The notes under the pieces: generated by a model | What the model saw: only the letters and a program-made list of their open reading frames with translations | Told to the model about the DNA's origin: nothing | Database searches by the model: none | Part shown: positions 1 through 9,010 of the stretch, one piece after another | Layout: each line of letters opens with the position of its first letter | Position numbering within the stretch: position 1 is the first letter of the stretch | Translations under genes and position numbers: made by a program | NCBI GenBank assembly: GCA_047971685.1 | Contig: JBKDZW010000089.1 | Coordinates: 5,282 to 69,281 of the forward strand | Source: JAJXWB01 sp047971685 | Lineage (GTDB): Bacteria; Pseudomonadota; Alphaproteobacteria; Rhizobiales; Beijerinckiaceae | Length of the DNA stretch: 64,000 nt | Direction of reading: 5' to 3'

Positions 1-1155
1 GTGGTCGGCGTCATCGGCGCGCTTGCCATTCTCGTGCCGCTCGCCACCAACGGCATTGGCGCGACGTTTCAGCCGACCACGCCCTTCGGCCGCACCTTGA
101 TGGCGAATATCGGCTTGCGCCGCGAGGGCGTCGGGCAGATCGGCATCGTCTTGTCCGGCGTGACGCAGATTTTGCTGCTGGCCATAGGTCTGGCGGCGGT
201 CGTTGCGCCATGGGGGCTGCAATCGGACGATTTGTTCGGCGGGCTGCGCAGCGCCTTTTTCGGTTTCACGGTGGGCGGCGTCACCATTTCGCCGTCGAGC
301 GTCATCGTCGCGCTTTTCTTGTTCGCGCTATGCTATATCGCCACGCGCGGCGTGCAGAGCTGGCTCGAAAACAGCCTCATGCCGGCGACCAATCTCGATG
401 CGGGCCTGCGCAATTCCATCCGCACCAGCGTCGGTTATGTCGGCATTTTTCTGGCGGCCTCCGCCGCGCTGGCGCAGGTCGGTCTCGGCTTCGACAAGAT
501 CGCCATCGTCGCCGGCGCGCTCTCGGTCGGCATCGGTTTCGGTCTGCAATCCATCGTCAACAATTTCGTGTCGGGCATCATCGTTCTCTGGGAGCGCTCC
601 GTGCGTGTCGGCGATCTCGTGGTGATGGGGTCCGACCAGGGCTATGTGCGAAAAATCAATGTTCGCGCGACCGAAATCGAAACCTTCGACCGCTCGACCA
701 TGATCGTGCCGAACTCCAGTCTCATCACCGGCGTGGTCAAGAACTGGGTGCGCAACGACAGGGTCGCGCGTATCAAGATTCCCGTGACCTTGAACCTTGG
801 CGTCGATCCGGAACAGGTGCGCGAGGTGATGACCGGCGTCGCCAAAGACAACGAGAAGGTCGCAAAAATCCCCGCGCCCACGACCCTGTTCATCGAGATG
901 GGGCCAGGCGGGCTCAAGTTCGAGCTTGTCTGCTTCGTCGACGATGTCGAGACGTCCGGCCGCGCCAAGAGCGAATTGCATTACGCCCTTTTTGCCGCCT
1001 TCAAGCAGGAGACGATCAGCATTGGCGCGCCGGCGGCCGGGCCGACCCGCGTCTCGCTCGAAGGCCCCGTCGCCGAAGCCGTGGCTGAAAATCTGCGCGA
1101 CAAGGATGCGGCGGCGCGCGACAAGGATGCGGCGGCGCGCGACAAGGACGCATGA
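1..1155 (+). CDS. MscS-family mechanosensitive channel, 5'-truncated by window edge
   Basis: Inner-membrane small-conductance mechanosensitive channel family protein. Hydrophobic segments lie at about residues 1-20, 50-75 and 95-120. The MscS core follows: the pore-lining TM3 segment (GALSVGIGFGLQSIVNNFVSG, about residues 172-192), then the beta domain (ERSVRVGDLVVMG, VPNSSLITG) and a C-terminal alpha/beta domain. The window opens in frame with a GTG, but the gene very probably begins upstream because long MscS proteins carry a larger N-terminal region. The C-terminus ends in an imperfect heptad-like tail with DKDAAAR repeated, encoded by a 21-bp tandem repeat. The stop overlaps an ATG that could start a longer form of the next gene. 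Family is confident; the gated solutes and the true start are not visible. Confidence 0.85.
   Translation: MVGVIGALAILVPLATNGIGATFQPTTPFGRTLMANIGLRREGVGQIGIVLSGVTQILLLAIGLAAVVAPWGLQSDDLFGGLRSAFFGFTVGGVTISPSSVIVALFLFALCYIATRGVQSWLENSLMPATNLDAGLRNSIRTSVGYVGIFLAASAALAQVGLGFDKIAIVAGALSVGIGFGLQSIVNNFVSGIIVLWERSVRVGDLVVMGSDQGYVRKINVRATEIETFDRSTMIVPNSSLITGVVKNWVRNDRVARIKIPVTLNLGVDPEQVREVMTGVAKDNEKVAKIPAPTTLFIEMGPGGLKFELVCFVDDVETSGRAKSELHYALFAAFKQETISIGAPAAGPTRVSLEGPVAEAVAENLRDKDAAARDKDAAARDKDA
1099..1152 (+). repeat. 21-bp in-frame tandem repeat at the end of the MscS gene
   Basis: Two exact 21-bp copies (1099-1119, 1120-1140) plus a 12-bp partial copy encode DKDAAAR-DKDAAAR-DKDA immediately before the stop codon. 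The unit length is a multiple of three, so copy-number change keeps the frame. Confidence 0.95.
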
Positions 1156-1244
1156 ATGCAGGCCAAAACACAATCCGTTCACGAGCTTTTAGACGTGTAT
1201 GGCTATGGGTTGTCCAAGATTACCGCTCGCAAGACGCCCCTCAC

Positions 1245-1802
1245 ATGACATCGGTTCGCATGACATCCGCCCGCACTTCACGCCCGTCGGCGCTTCATCC
1301 AGCGCTTGCTTTCGTTCTTGCCCTGCCGCTCGCCCTTGCGGGCTGCGCCGATGCGCCTGCGCCCATGCCGCGCGCATCGCAGGAGCCGGCCATGTACCGC
1401 TCGCTCGCAGCCTCCGGCGCGGTCGTGGATGCGGAGGCCGCCCGCGCCATGATCTCGCTATACCGCGCCAACAAGGGGCTCGGCGCCCTTACGATCGATT
1501 CCGGCTTGCAGGCGGCAGCCCAGGCCCAGGCCCGCGCCATGGCCGCAGACGGCAGGATCAGCCATGATTCGCACGGTTCGCTGACACGGCGGCTGAATGC
1601 GGCGGGCTATGGCGGAAACAATGCGGTCGAGAATGTCTCGGCGGGCTATCACACGCTCGCCGAAGCCTTCTCCGGCTGGCGCGATTCCCCGCCGCACAAT
1701 GCAAATATGCTGGCCAGGGGCATGAAGCGCATGGGGATCGCCACCGCCTATGCGCCGGGCGCGAAATACAAGGTGTTCTGGGCGCTGGTTTTGACGGATT
1801 GA
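1245..1802 (+). CDS. CAP-domain (SCP/PR-1-like) lipoprotein
   Basis: Probable secreted or outer-membrane lipoprotein of the CAP superfamily. The chosen start gives a basic N-terminus, a hydrophobic stretch and a lipobox LALAGC, so it should be processed by signal peptidase II. The mature part has the CAP signature: HDSHGSLTRRL, then ENVSAG and a W-DSPPHNANML segment, ending in a beta strand (KVFWALVLT). An in-frame ATG at 1152 overlaps the upstream stop but would add about 31 residues before the signal peptide, so 1245 (or 1260) is preferred. Bacterial CAP proteins are widespread and their biochemical role is mostly unknown; no function beyond an envelope location is proposed. Confidence 0.8.
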   Translation: MTSVRMTSARTSRPSALHPALAFVLALPLALAGCADAPAPMPRASQEPAMYRSLAASGAVVDAEAARAMISLYRANKGLGALTIDSGLQAAAQAQARAMAADGRISHDSHGSLTRRLNAAGYGGNNAVENVSAGYHTLAEAFSGWRDSPPHNANMLARGMKRMGIATAYAPGAKYKVFWALVLTD

Positions 1803-1818
1803 GACGGCCGGCCGGCGC

Positions 1819-2607
1819 TCACGCCGGGGCCGCCGCCATTGTCGCCGGCGCGGACGCCCAGATGTCCCGCGCACGTGGCCGGGCGATGGCGTTCGCCCCG
1901 CTGATCAGCCAGTTGCGCAGGAATGCGTCGAGCCAGAGCGCGACCGTGCGGTCGTACTGGAACCAGCCGGCCAGATGTTCGTGCTGCTGCTGGGCGTTGG
2001 GCGATTGCATGCGCTCGTGGGCGCGCGTCGTCCACCGGCACATCATGGCGTAGGTGACTTCCGGGTGGAACTGGATGGCGACCGCGCTTTGCCCGAACTG
2101 GAAGGCCTGGCACGGAAAGAGGTCGCCCTCGGCGAGCAGCGTCGCGCCGCGCGGCAGGTCGAAACCCTCGCGGTGCCATTGATAGACGGTGCGCGGCATG
2201 CGCCCGCCGAAGGAGGCGTCGCCCGCTTCGGTCGGGCGGATCGGGTAATAGCCGATTTCAGCGGAGCCGCAGTCCTTGTTGAAGACGCGGCGGTGGCTCA
2301 GATGCCGCGCCAGCATCTGCCCGCCCAGGCACACGCCGAGGAAGGGTTTGTTTTCCTTCAGCGGCACGCCGATCCAGTCGGTCTCGCGCGCCAGCCATTC
2401 GTCGGTGTCGTTGGCGCTCATCGGGCCGCCGAAAATCACGGCGCCGGCATGGTCGGCCATGGTCCTGGGCAGCGGGTCGCCGAAGCGCGGGCGTCGAATG
2501 TCCAGTTCGCAACCTTGCTCGACCAATACCCGGCCGATTCTGCCGGGCGTCGAATGCTCCTGATGCAAAACGACAAGAACGCGACGCGGGTTTGATTTCG
2601 CGGTCAT
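1819..2607 (-). CDS. class I glutamine amidotransferase-like protein
   Basis: Stand-alone GATase1-fold protein of 262 residues. The nucleophile is Cys93 in GVCLGGQ, and the His-Glu pair is H181/E183 in FHPEV. The oxyanion region FGGPMSAND is present. This class resembles GMP-synthase-like amidotransferases encoded without a synthase partner, such as gamma-glutamyl hydrolase or carbamoyl-type enzymes. It has an extra C-terminal helical stretch after residue 190, ending in an alanine-rich tail. It lies convergent to the CAP gene. The substrate cannot be inferred. Confidence 0.85.
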   Translation of the reverse strand: MTAKSNPRRVLVVLHQEHSTPGRIGRVLVEQGCELDIRRPRFGDPLPRTMADHAGAVIFGGPMSANDTDEWLARETDWIGVPLKENKPFLGVCLGGQMLARHLSHRRVFNKDCGSAEIGYYPIRPTEAGDASFGGRMPRTVYQWHREGFDLPRGATLLAEGDLFPCQAFQFGQSAVAIQFHPEVTYAMMCRWTTRAHERMQSPNAQQQHEHLAGWFQYDRTVALWLDAFLRNWLISGANAIARPRARDIWASAPATMAAAPA

Positions 2608-2653
2608 TGGCTCGATTTTCCATAATTAGGCGTTGTTTTGCAAGCGAATATGG

Positions 2654-3457
2654 TCATTTTTCAGGCCCGCCCATACGCCGTGCCTGCCGTTCGGCCAGTT
2701 GCGGCAGCAAGAAACGACGCGGCGTCCAGGCAAGAGCCGCCGCCAGCCCCCGGTTGACAATGCCGGGCGTCACGACGCGCCGGCCCGCCATCAACCCCGC
2801 ATAGCCGGCCTCAACCGTCTCGCGCGCGCTGGCGACGCCGGACTGCTGGACGAGCGCCTTGCCGCTCATGCCCGCCCGCGCCTGGAATCCGGTGGCGACG
2901 GGGCCGGGGCAGAGAGCGCTCACCCGCACGCGCGCGCCCTTCAGCTCCTCCGCGAGCGCCTGCGAAAACGACAGGACATAAGCCTTGGTGGCGTAATAGA
3001 CCGCCATGCCCGGCCCCGGCGCGAAAGCGGCGATGGAGGCGACATTGAGCATGCCGCCATGCGTTTCGCGCAGGTCGGGCAGGAAAGCATGCGCCATCGC
3101 GGTCAGGGAGCGCACGTTGAGGTCGATCATGGCGAGCTGATCGTCGATCGGCAGGTCGGCGAAGGGGCCGTTGAGGCCGTAGCCCGCATTGTTGACGAGA
3201 TATTCCACGCGCCCGCCCGCCTGGCGCAGAGCCTCGGCAAGCCTTGCCGGCGCATCCGGCGCGCCAAGGTCGAGCGCAATGGCAAGGGGGCGCGGACGCC
3301 CGCCGGCGGCAATTTCGTCGGCGAGCGCATCCAGGCGATCGAGGCGGCGGGCGACCAGCGCCAGATTGTGGCCGCGTTCGGCGAACAGGCGGGCGAATTC
3401 CGCGCCAAGCCCCTCCGAGGCGCCGGTAATGAGCGCAGTTTTGCGCACATCGCTCAT
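2654..3457 (-). CDS. short-chain dehydrogenase/reductase
   Basis: Classical SDR of 267 residues. It has the NAD(P) motif TGASEGLG near the N-terminus, the NNAG strand, and the active-site YYATK. The start at 3457 (MSDVRKTALITG) lies right before the Rossmann fold and overlaps the stop of the upstream TerB gene by an ATGA junction; longer upstream frames are read-through of that gene. It resembles the DltE/YciK-like group of oxidoreductases acting on fatty or keto substrates, but the substrate is not determinable. Translational coupling to the TerB gene indicates one operon. Confidence 0.85.
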   Translation of the reverse strand: MSDVRKTALITGASEGLGAEFARLFAERGHNLALVARRLDRLDALADEIAAGGRPRPLAIALDLGAPDAPARLAEALRQAGGRVEYLVNNAGYGLNGPFADLPIDDQLAMIDLNVRSLTAMAHAFLPDLRETHGGMLNVASIAAFAPGPGMAVYYATKAYVLSFSQALAEELKGARVRVSALCPGPVATGFQARAGMSGKALVQQSGVASARETVEAGYAGLMAGRRVVTPGIVNRGLAAALAWTPRRFLLPQLAERQARRMGGPEK

Positions 3458-3954
3458 GCGTCGCTCCCGTCCTGTCGCCAGGGATCTGCGGGCAGGGCTT
3501 CGGGGCCGGCTTTTTCGGCCTTGCGCTTGGCCAGAATGCGGTCGCGCGTGGCGACGCCCAAAAGTTCGGCTATGCGCCAGACGGTGTTTTCCTCGATTTC
3601 GTCGGCGTGGTTGTCGGCATAGGCCATGTCCCACAGCAGTTCCACAACGGCCAGCCGGCCCGGCTCGTCGAGCGCGCGCTTGAGAACGCTGGTGAATTGA
3701 TAGAGGCCGACCGCCTCGCGCTCGCTTTTTTCGGCGCGTTGCAATAATTCGCGCGCATTTTCCGGGGTGAGTTCAAAGCGGTCGGCGAGGATTTTTTGCA
3801 GGCGGCGCTGTTCTTCCGGCGCGACATGGCCGTCGGCGTTGGCCATGTTGACCAGCAAGGCGGCGGCGGCGACGCGATAATCGTCGGGCGCGAAAACGCT
3901 TTTGCGCTCGCTGCCGGCCAATTTGTCGAAAAGGTTGAAGATCTTGTCGAGCAT
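3454..3954 (-). CDS. TerB/DjlA-like (tellurite resistance TerB superfamily) protein
   Basis: A 166-residue helical protein with a TerB-like core. It has acidic repeats typical of the fold (ADGHVAPEEQRRL and the mirrored AYADNHADEIEENTVWRIAELLGV). TerB domains in proteobacteria are usually standalone and poorly characterised; most have no link to tellurite. The start at 3954 (MLDKIFNLFDKL) is preferred over an in-frame ATG 81 bp upstream because conserved-looking sequence begins there. The stop overlaps the downstream SDR start. Confidence 0.8.
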   Translation of the reverse strand: MLDKIFNLFDKLAGSERKSVFAPDDYRVAAAALLVNMANADGHVAPEEQRRLQKILADRFELTPENARELLQRAEKSEREAVGLYQFTSVLKRALDEPGRLAVVELLWDMAYADNHADEIEENTVWRIAELLGVATRDRILAKRKAEKAGPEALPADPWRQDGSDA

Positions 3955-4053
3955 GGTCGCCCCAATTTCTCGCGTAATGGTTAATAACTGCCTGACGGCC
4001 GCGTCAAAATGAAACGGGCGACCGTCGCGTCTCAAAATCGGTTTTTCCCGGGA

Positions 4054-4530
4054 TCAGATTTTATCCCAGGGTTTCAGGTCGAGCAGCGGCGTGCCGTCGA
4101 CGCAATCGAGCCCGCGCACGACGAGCGCGCCGGGCTCCACGCCCTCCAGCCGGAGGATCGAGGAGGCGATCGGGTTCGGCCGCACGGGCGAACGCAGGGC
4201 AAAGGTTCCAAAGGTCGCCTGGCGGCCCTTCGGCGCCTGCACAAGCAGGTCGCGCCGGGCAAGATGCATGAAATAGAGCGCCTGCACGAATTGCCGGCCC
4301 GCAAGTCCCGCAAGCGCCGCGCGCCAGGGCGCGTCGACCTCGATGCGGCAGGGCGGCCCCTCGAAATCGCCCCTGTGCGGACAATCGCCGCGCTCCCGCC
4401 AGGGCGTGCGCATGCGGCCGATGAAATAAAGACCGGCGTCGAATTTGTCAGGCAGCGGGCCGGCGATTTCGCCGGGCCTGATGGATTGATCCATGATGGA
4501 TTGATCCATGGGCGCATCCGTCGGAACCAA
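4054..4530 (-). CDS. trmO: tRNA (adenine37-N6)-methyltransferase TrmO/TsaA family
   Basis: A 158-residue protein of the TrmO (VirR/TsaA) family, which uses SAM to N6-methylate the threonylcarbamoyl modification at tRNA A37. Visible features include YFIGRMRTPW near the N-terminus, FALRSPVRPNPIA (the RSPxRPNPI signature) and a C-terminal LDCVDGTPLLDLKPW. The N-terminus contains a duplicated pentapeptide MDQSI-MDQSI encoded by a 15-bp tandem repeat, so the real start may be at 4530, 4509 or 4494. Confidence 0.85.
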   Translation of the reverse strand: MVPTDAPMDQSIMDQSIRPGEIAGPLPDKFDAGLYFIGRMRTPWRERGDCPHRGDFEGPPCRIEVDAPWRAALAGLAGRQFVQALYFMHLARRDLLVQAPKGRQATFGTFALRSPVRPNPIASSILRLEGVEPGALVVRGLDCVDGTPLLDLKPWDKI

Positions 4531-4634
4531 ATCTACGTTCCGATCATAGCCGCTTTAACCGCCGAAGGCGTCTGGAGAACTCGACTGCCGAAAGCGTCCC
4601 GAGCGCGGGATGCGCAAACGACGTTTCCGGGAAA

Positions 4635-4856
4635 TCAGGCGCCGGCGAAGACGATCTGCGCGTCCGAGCCAAGATCCTGCACGGCCGCGCGCAGCGCGGT
4701 CTCGACTTCTCGCGAATTTTCGTGCGCGGGCGTGAGCTGAATCGTCACGCAGGCTGTTTTCGAGCCATCTACCGGGGAAATCGAAGGCGTTTCGATCTTG
4801 CCTTCGACGACGAACGGCGCAAGACGCCGGCGAATCTTGTCTTCAATAATATCCAT
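4635..4856 (-). CDS. small conserved-looking protein of unknown function
   Basis: A 73-residue protein starting MDIIEDKIRRRLAPF. It has alternating beta-type sequence (ACVTIQLTP) and a helix before a hydrophobic end (AQIVFAG). It has no signal peptide or membrane segment, and its codon use matches its neighbours. It could be a single alpha/beta domain. I do not recognise a family. It is flanked by trmO and by a 17-bp tandem repeat block. Confidence 0.5.
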   Translation of the reverse strand: MDIIEDKIRRRLAPFVVEGKIETPSISPVDGSKTACVTIQLTPAHENSREVETALRAAVQDLGSDAQIVFAGA

Positions 4857-4876
4857 GAGGCGCTCAATCCGTCATA

Positions 4877-4944
4877 TGGCGCGCAAGGTCAAGTGGCGCG
4901 CAAGGTCTAGTGGCGCGCAAGGTCTAGTGGCGCGCAAGGTCAAG
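4877..4944. repeat. 17-bp tandem repeat, 4 copies
   Basis: Four contiguous copies of tggcgcgcaaggtcWag (4877-4893, 4894-4910, 4911-4927, 4928-4944) that differ only at one A/T position. They lie upstream of the small unknown gene and downstream of the methyltransferase gene. There are no spacers, so it is not CRISPR. Confidence 0.95.
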
Positions 4945-5019
4945 CCGCATTTGCGCCGGTTTAGTCATGACCTGGCTGCATGACAGGCTTGTGACTGGGG
5001 TTTGGCGCATATTAAGCGG

Positions 5020-5685
5020 TCAGTCCGAAATCTGCAAAAACCGCCAGACCTGCGTTTTCTTGATCTCGCTGTCTTCGAGCGCGCGCGTGACCGGCACGCG
5101 ATAGCAGGCGACGGCCTCCAGTTTTTCGCGTGCGAGATAGGAGCGGCCGGGATCGCCGATCAAGACCGCCGCCCCGCGCGAACCGAGGCGCTCCAGCCAG
5201 TCGGTGACGCTACCCGCCATGTCGCGTTCGTAGGAGACATCGCCCGCCAGAACCACGTCCCAGCCTTCGTCCGCGCCGATCATGTCGGCGTGGCGGGCTT
5301 CGATCGAAACCGAATTTTCGGCGGCGTTGATTGCAATCGCCATCGCTGCGAAAGCGTCGATCTCGCTTGCCTCCACCCGGGCAGCGCCGGCCTTTGCCGC
5401 AGCGATGGCGACAAGGCCGGAGCCCGAGGCGAAGTCCAGAACGTGCTTGCCCGCGACAATCTCGGGATGGTCGAGAACATAGCGCGCAAGCGCCTGCCCG
5501 CCGGCCCAGGCGAAGGCCCAGAACGGCGGCGGCAGGCCGATCTCGCCGAGTTCTTCCTCCGTCTTTTCCCAGAGCGCCGTGGCCTCGTCCGCAAGGCGCA
5601 GCGAAATCTCCGGCGCATGCGGGACGGCAAGCAGGCGCGTGTTGGCGCGAATGAAGGCGGCGCGGTCGCCAATGGCCGAATTCAT
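5020..5685 (-). CDS. EtfB lysine methyltransferase-like (METTL20-type) SAM methyltransferase
   Basis: A 221-residue class I methyltransferase. The N-terminal signature AFIRANTRLLAVPHAPEISL-LADEATALW is characteristic of the METTL20/ETFBKMT group, whose members trimethylate lysines in the electron-transfer flavoprotein beta subunit in animals and alphaproteobacteria. SAM-binding motif I is DFASGSGLVAIAAAKAGA, followed by the acidic ASEIDAFA and the DVVLAGDVSYE strand. The start MNSAIGDRAAF at 5685 is chosen because the upstream in-frame sequence looks non-coding. No etf genes are in the window. Assignment to EtfB methylation is by family resemblance only. Confidence 0.75.
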   Translation of the reverse strand: MNSAIGDRAAFIRANTRLLAVPHAPEISLRLADEATALWEKTEEELGEIGLPPPFWAFAWAGGQALARYVLDHPEIVAGKHVLDFASGSGLVAIAAAKAGAARVEASEIDAFAAMAIAINAAENSVSIEARHADMIGADEGWDVVLAGDVSYERDMAGSVTDWLERLGSRGAAVLIGDPGRSYLAREKLEAVACYRVPVTRALEDSEIKKTQVWRFLQISD

Positions 5686-5831
5686 GCGGGCCGCGCTTGC
5701 AAAGGAACCGCCTGTGTCTTCACCGGATGCGCGCGCCCTGACGGCGATGGCTTCGGTTGTATGAATGAGCGATCTTGCGCATAGTGCGCAGCCATCCGCA
5801 ACCGCCCGCCCGCAACGGCGAGCATCGCCGG

Positions 5832-5867
5832 GCAAGGCTTGGCGCTCATGCAAGGCTTGGCGCTTAT
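5832..5867. repeat. 18-bp tandem duplication upstream of the TRAP gene
   Basis: Two near-identical copies of gcaaggcttggcgctYat (5832-5849, 5850-5867), followed by a partial third (gcaaggctgcgcaa). It lies in the 243-bp gap between the methyltransferase and dctP starts, which otherwise shows no gene. Confidence 0.9.
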
Positions 5868-5928
5868 GCAAGGCTGCGCAAACATAAAGACAAAACAAGT
5901 CCAAAAGACAGAACAAGCCGAGGATCCC

Positions 5929-6945
5929 ATGCCCTTCGATCGCCGCACCTTTCTGACGACCTCCGCCGTCGTCGCCATTTCCGCGCCCGCCATCCTGCGC
6001 GTCACGCGCGCGGGCGCTGCCGAATATCCGCTGAAGCTCGCCAACAATCTGCCCGAAACCCATCCGCTCACCCTGCGCATGCGCGAAGCCGCCGCCGCGA
6101 TCGGCAAGGACACCGGCGGCAAGGTCGAGATGCAGGTCTTCCCGAACAATCAGCTTGGCTCCGACACCGACATGCTGAGCCAGCTACGCTCCGGCGCGCT
6201 CGAATTCTTCTCGCTCTCGGGCCTCATCCTATCGACGCTGGTGCCGGCCGCCTCCATCAACGGCGTCGGTTTTGCGTGGTCGGGCTATGACAAGGTCTGG
6301 CCGGCGATGGACGGGGAACTGGGCGCCTATGTGCGCGGACAGATCGCCAAGTCCGGCCTCTACGCCTTCGAGAAAATGTGGGACAACGGCTTCCGCCAGA
6401 TCACCACATCGACCAAGCAGATCAAGACGCCGGAAGATCTCGTCGGCCTCAAGATCCGTGTGCCGGCGAGCCCGCTGTGGACCTCGATGTTCAAGGCTTT
6501 CGATTCCGCGCCGCTGGCGATCAATTTTTCGGAAGTCTATTCGGCCCTGCAAACCAAGGTCGCCGAAGGGCAGGAAAATCCGCTGGCGATCATCTCCACG
6601 GCGAAACTTTATGAAGTGCAGAAATATCTCGCGCGCACCAACCACATGTGGGACGGCTTCTGGCAATTGGCCAATGGCAAGGTCTGGAAGGGTCTGCCGC
6701 CCGACGTGCAGGCGGCGATCTCCAAGCGCTTTGCGGAAGCAGCCCTTGCCCAGCGCGAAGACGTGGCCAAGCTCAACGCGACGCTCGAAAAGCAATTGAA
6801 GGAAAACGGCCTCGAATTCAACGAGGTCGATCCGGCCCTTTTCCGCGCCAAGCTGGCCAAGGCGGGCTTCTTTACGGAATGGAAGGGCAAATACGGCGAC
6901 GACGCCTGGGCGGTGCTCGAAAAATACACCGGCAAGATTTCCTGA
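5929..6945 (+). CDS. dctP: TRAP transporter substrate-binding protein (DctP family)
   Basis: A 338-residue periplasmic solute receptor of a TRAP transporter. The N-terminus has a twin-arginine signal (DRRTFLTTSAVVAIS...), so Tat export is likely. The mature protein has the DctP fold: LANNLPETHPL, a TDMLSQLRSGALEF strand, and the conserved arginine region KIRVPASPLWTSMFKA, where DctP proteins usually bind the ligand carboxylate. It is followed 169 bp later by the fused membrane component. A carboxylate ligand is expected from the family; the specific substrate cannot be read from the sequence. The start at 5929 places the RR motif four residues in. Confidence 0.9.
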   Translation: MPFDRRTFLTTSAVVAISAPAILRVTRAGAAEYPLKLANNLPETHPLTLRMREAAAAIGKDTGGKVEMQVFPNNQLGSDTDMLSQLRSGALEFFSLSGLILSTLVPAASINGVGFAWSGYDKVWPAMDGELGAYVRGQIAKSGLYAFEKMWDNGFRQITTSTKQIKTPEDLVGLKIRVPASPLWTSMFKAFDSAPLAINFSEVYSALQTKVAEGQENPLAIISTAKLYEVQKYLARTNHMWDGFWQLANGKVWKGLPPDVQAAISKRFAEAALAQREDVAKLNATLEKQLKENGLEFNEVDPALFRAKLAKAGFFTEWKGKYGDDAWAVLEKYTGKIS

Positions 6946-7114
6946 AGAACCAGGGCGCCGCCGGTTGATCATGGATTGATTCACCGGCGGCCCGCTGCGG
7001 TTCCCGGCCCGAAATCTCTGAAGGCCAACATGCCCGCCCCTTCAAAACCGCGCAGGCCAAAGCCGGTTTTCCCGTATTTCGTGCGCAAAAAGGCCGGGTG
7101 ACGCCGGATCGACC

Positions 7115-9010
7115 GTGAGCTCCAATCATCCAACGCCCGCAGCCTCGTTTCGCGAGGACAATCCCGCCCTGCCCGTCCGCCTCTGCCAGGGCGCGGAGAA
7201 GATAATCGGCGTGACGGTCGAGACCGCCGCCGGTCTGCTTGTTCTGGTCGAGACGGGCATTCTGTTTGCCGGCGTCTATTCGCGCTATGTGCTGCACCGA
7301 CCCTTCGTCTGGTCGGACGAACTCGCATCCATCCTGTTTCTCTGGCTTGCCATGCTCGGCGCCGTCATCGCCTACCGGCGCACGGAGCACATGCGCATGT
7401 CGGCGTTCGTGTCGCGCGCGGGCGCGCGCAAGCGGGCGCTGTTCGAGGCGCTGGCGCTGGTCGTCGGTCTGGTTTTCCTCGCCTTCGTCATTCATCCCGC
7501 CTTCGACTATGCGATCGACGAGATCGTCATCACCACGCCCGCGCTCGAAATCTCGGGCGCCTGGCGCGCTGCGGCCTTGCCGACCGGCCTGACCCTCATG
7601 CTGGCGATCGGCCTCATGCGCATCGGCAGGCTCTACAGCCTGGGCGATGTCGCAGCCGCCGCCGTTCTGGTGGCCGCCATCGGGGTTGGGCTCTGGTTCG
7701 GCAAGCCCGCGCTGATGGCGATGGGCAATTACAAGCTGCTCGTCTTTTTCGTGGCGATCGTCGGCGGCGCGGTTCTGGCCGGCGTTCCCATCGTCTTCGC
7801 CTTCGGCATCGGCTCCTTCGCCTTCATCGCGATCACCACACGCACGCCCTGGTCGGTCGTCGTCTCGCGCATGGACGAGGGCATGAGCCACATCATCCTT
7901 CTGTCGGTGCCGCTGTTCGTCTTTCTCGGGCTGTTGATCGAGGTGACGGGTCTTGCGCGCGCGATGGTGGCGTTTCTGGCGGCGCTGATCGGCCATTTGC
8001 GCGGCGGCCTGTCCTATGTGCTGCTGGGCGCCATGTATCTGGTCTCGGGCATTTCCGGCTCGAAGGCCGCCGACATGGCTGCGGTCGCGCCTGTTCTCTT
8101 TCCGGAGATGAAAGCGCGCGGCGAAAAGGGCGGCGATCTCGTCGCCCTCCTGTCTGCAACCGGCGCCATGACCGAGACCATCCCGCCCTCGCTGGTGCTC
8201 ATCACCATCGGTTCGGTGACGGGCGTGTCGATTTCGGCGCTGTTTACAGGCGGCATTCTGCCAGGCGCGGTGCTGATGCTCGTGCTGGGGCTGGTGGTGC
8301 GCTGGCAGGCGCACCGCGAACAACGCCCGACCACGCCGCGCGCGCCCGGCCACGAGATCAGGCGGCTGTTCGTTCTGGCGTTGCCGGGCCTCGCCCTGCC
8401 CTTTCTCATCCGCGCCGCCGTGGTGGAAGGCGTGGCGACGGCGACCGAGGTCTCGACCATCGGCATCGTCTACGCCGCCTTCGTCGGCCTGGTCGGCGTC
8501 GTCTTCTTCAAGCAGAGAATCGAATGGGGCAGGCTCTGGCCGATGCTGGTCGACACCGCGGCCCTGTCCGGCGCCATCCTCATCATCATCGGCGCGGCCA
8601 CCGCCATGGCCTGGGCGCTCACGCAATCCGGCTTTTCGCGCCAGCTCGCCCAATCCATGGCCGGCATGCCGGGCGGCGCCTTCGGCTTCATGGCGGTGTC
8701 GCTCGTCGCCTTCGTCGTCCTCGGCTCGATTCTGGAAGGCATCCCGGCCATCGTCCTGTTCGGTCCGTTGCTCTTTCCCATCGCCAAACAATTGGGAATT
8801 CACGAGGTTCATTACGCCATGGTCGTCATCCTGGCGATGGGCATCGGCCTGTTCGCACCGCCCTTCGGGGTAGGCTATTACGCAGCCTGCGCGATTGGCC
8901 GCGTCGACCCGGCCGAGGGAATCAGACCGATCTGGCCTTATCTGATCGCGCTCTTTGCCGGTCTTATCCTGGTCGCCGCCATCCCCTGGATTTCGATCGG
9001 CTTCCTCTGA
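7115..9010 (+). CDS. TRAP transporter fused permease (DctQ-DctM)
   Basis: A 631-residue inner-membrane protein. Residues about 30-200 form a four-helix DctQ-like small subunit (SDELASILFLWLAMLGAVIAYRR...HMRMSAF). Residues about 210-630 form the large DctM subunit with many transmembrane helices and the conserved stretches ISGSKAADMAAVAPVLFPEM and GLFAPPFGVGYYAAC. QM fusions are a known TRAP variant. A GTG start at 7115 is the best available. It pairs with the upstream DctP-type receptor to give a complete sodium-coupled importer. Confidence 0.9.
   Translation: MSSNHPTPAASFREDNPALPVRLCQGAEKIIGVTVETAAGLLVLVETGILFAGVYSRYVLHRPFVWSDELASILFLWLAMLGAVIAYRRTEHMRMSAFVSRAGARKRALFEALALVVGLVFLAFVIHPAFDYAIDEIVITTPALEISGAWRAAALPTGLTLMLAIGLMRIGRLYSLGDVAAAAVLVAAIGVGLWFGKPALMAMGNYKLLVFFVAIVGGAVLAGVPIVFAFGIGSFAFIAITTRTPWSVVVSRMDEGMSHIILLSVPLFVFLGLLIEVTGLARAMVAFLAALIGHLRGGLSYVLLGAMYLVSGISGSKAADMAAVAPVLFPEMKARGEKGGDLVALLSATGAMTETIPPSLVLITIGSVTGVSISALFTGGILPGAVLMLVLGLVVRWQAHREQRPTTPRAPGHEIRRLFVLALPGLALPFLIRAAVVEGVATATEVSTIGIVYAAFVGLVGVVFFKQRIEWGRLWPMLVDTAALSGAILIIIGAATAMAWALTQSGFSRQLAQSMAGMPGGAFGFMAVSLVAFVVLGSILEGIPAIVLFGPLLFPIAKQLGIHEVHYAMVVILAMGIGLFAPPFGVGYYAACAIGRVDPAEGIRPIWPYLIALFAGLILVAAIPWISIGFL

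Noticed and set aside
6872..8812. A 646-residue minus-strand open frame opposite the TRAP permease gene
   Set aside because: It is low-complexity (His/Asp/Arg rich) and lies antisense to a clearly recognisable transporter; high GC content creates such shadow frames throughout the window.
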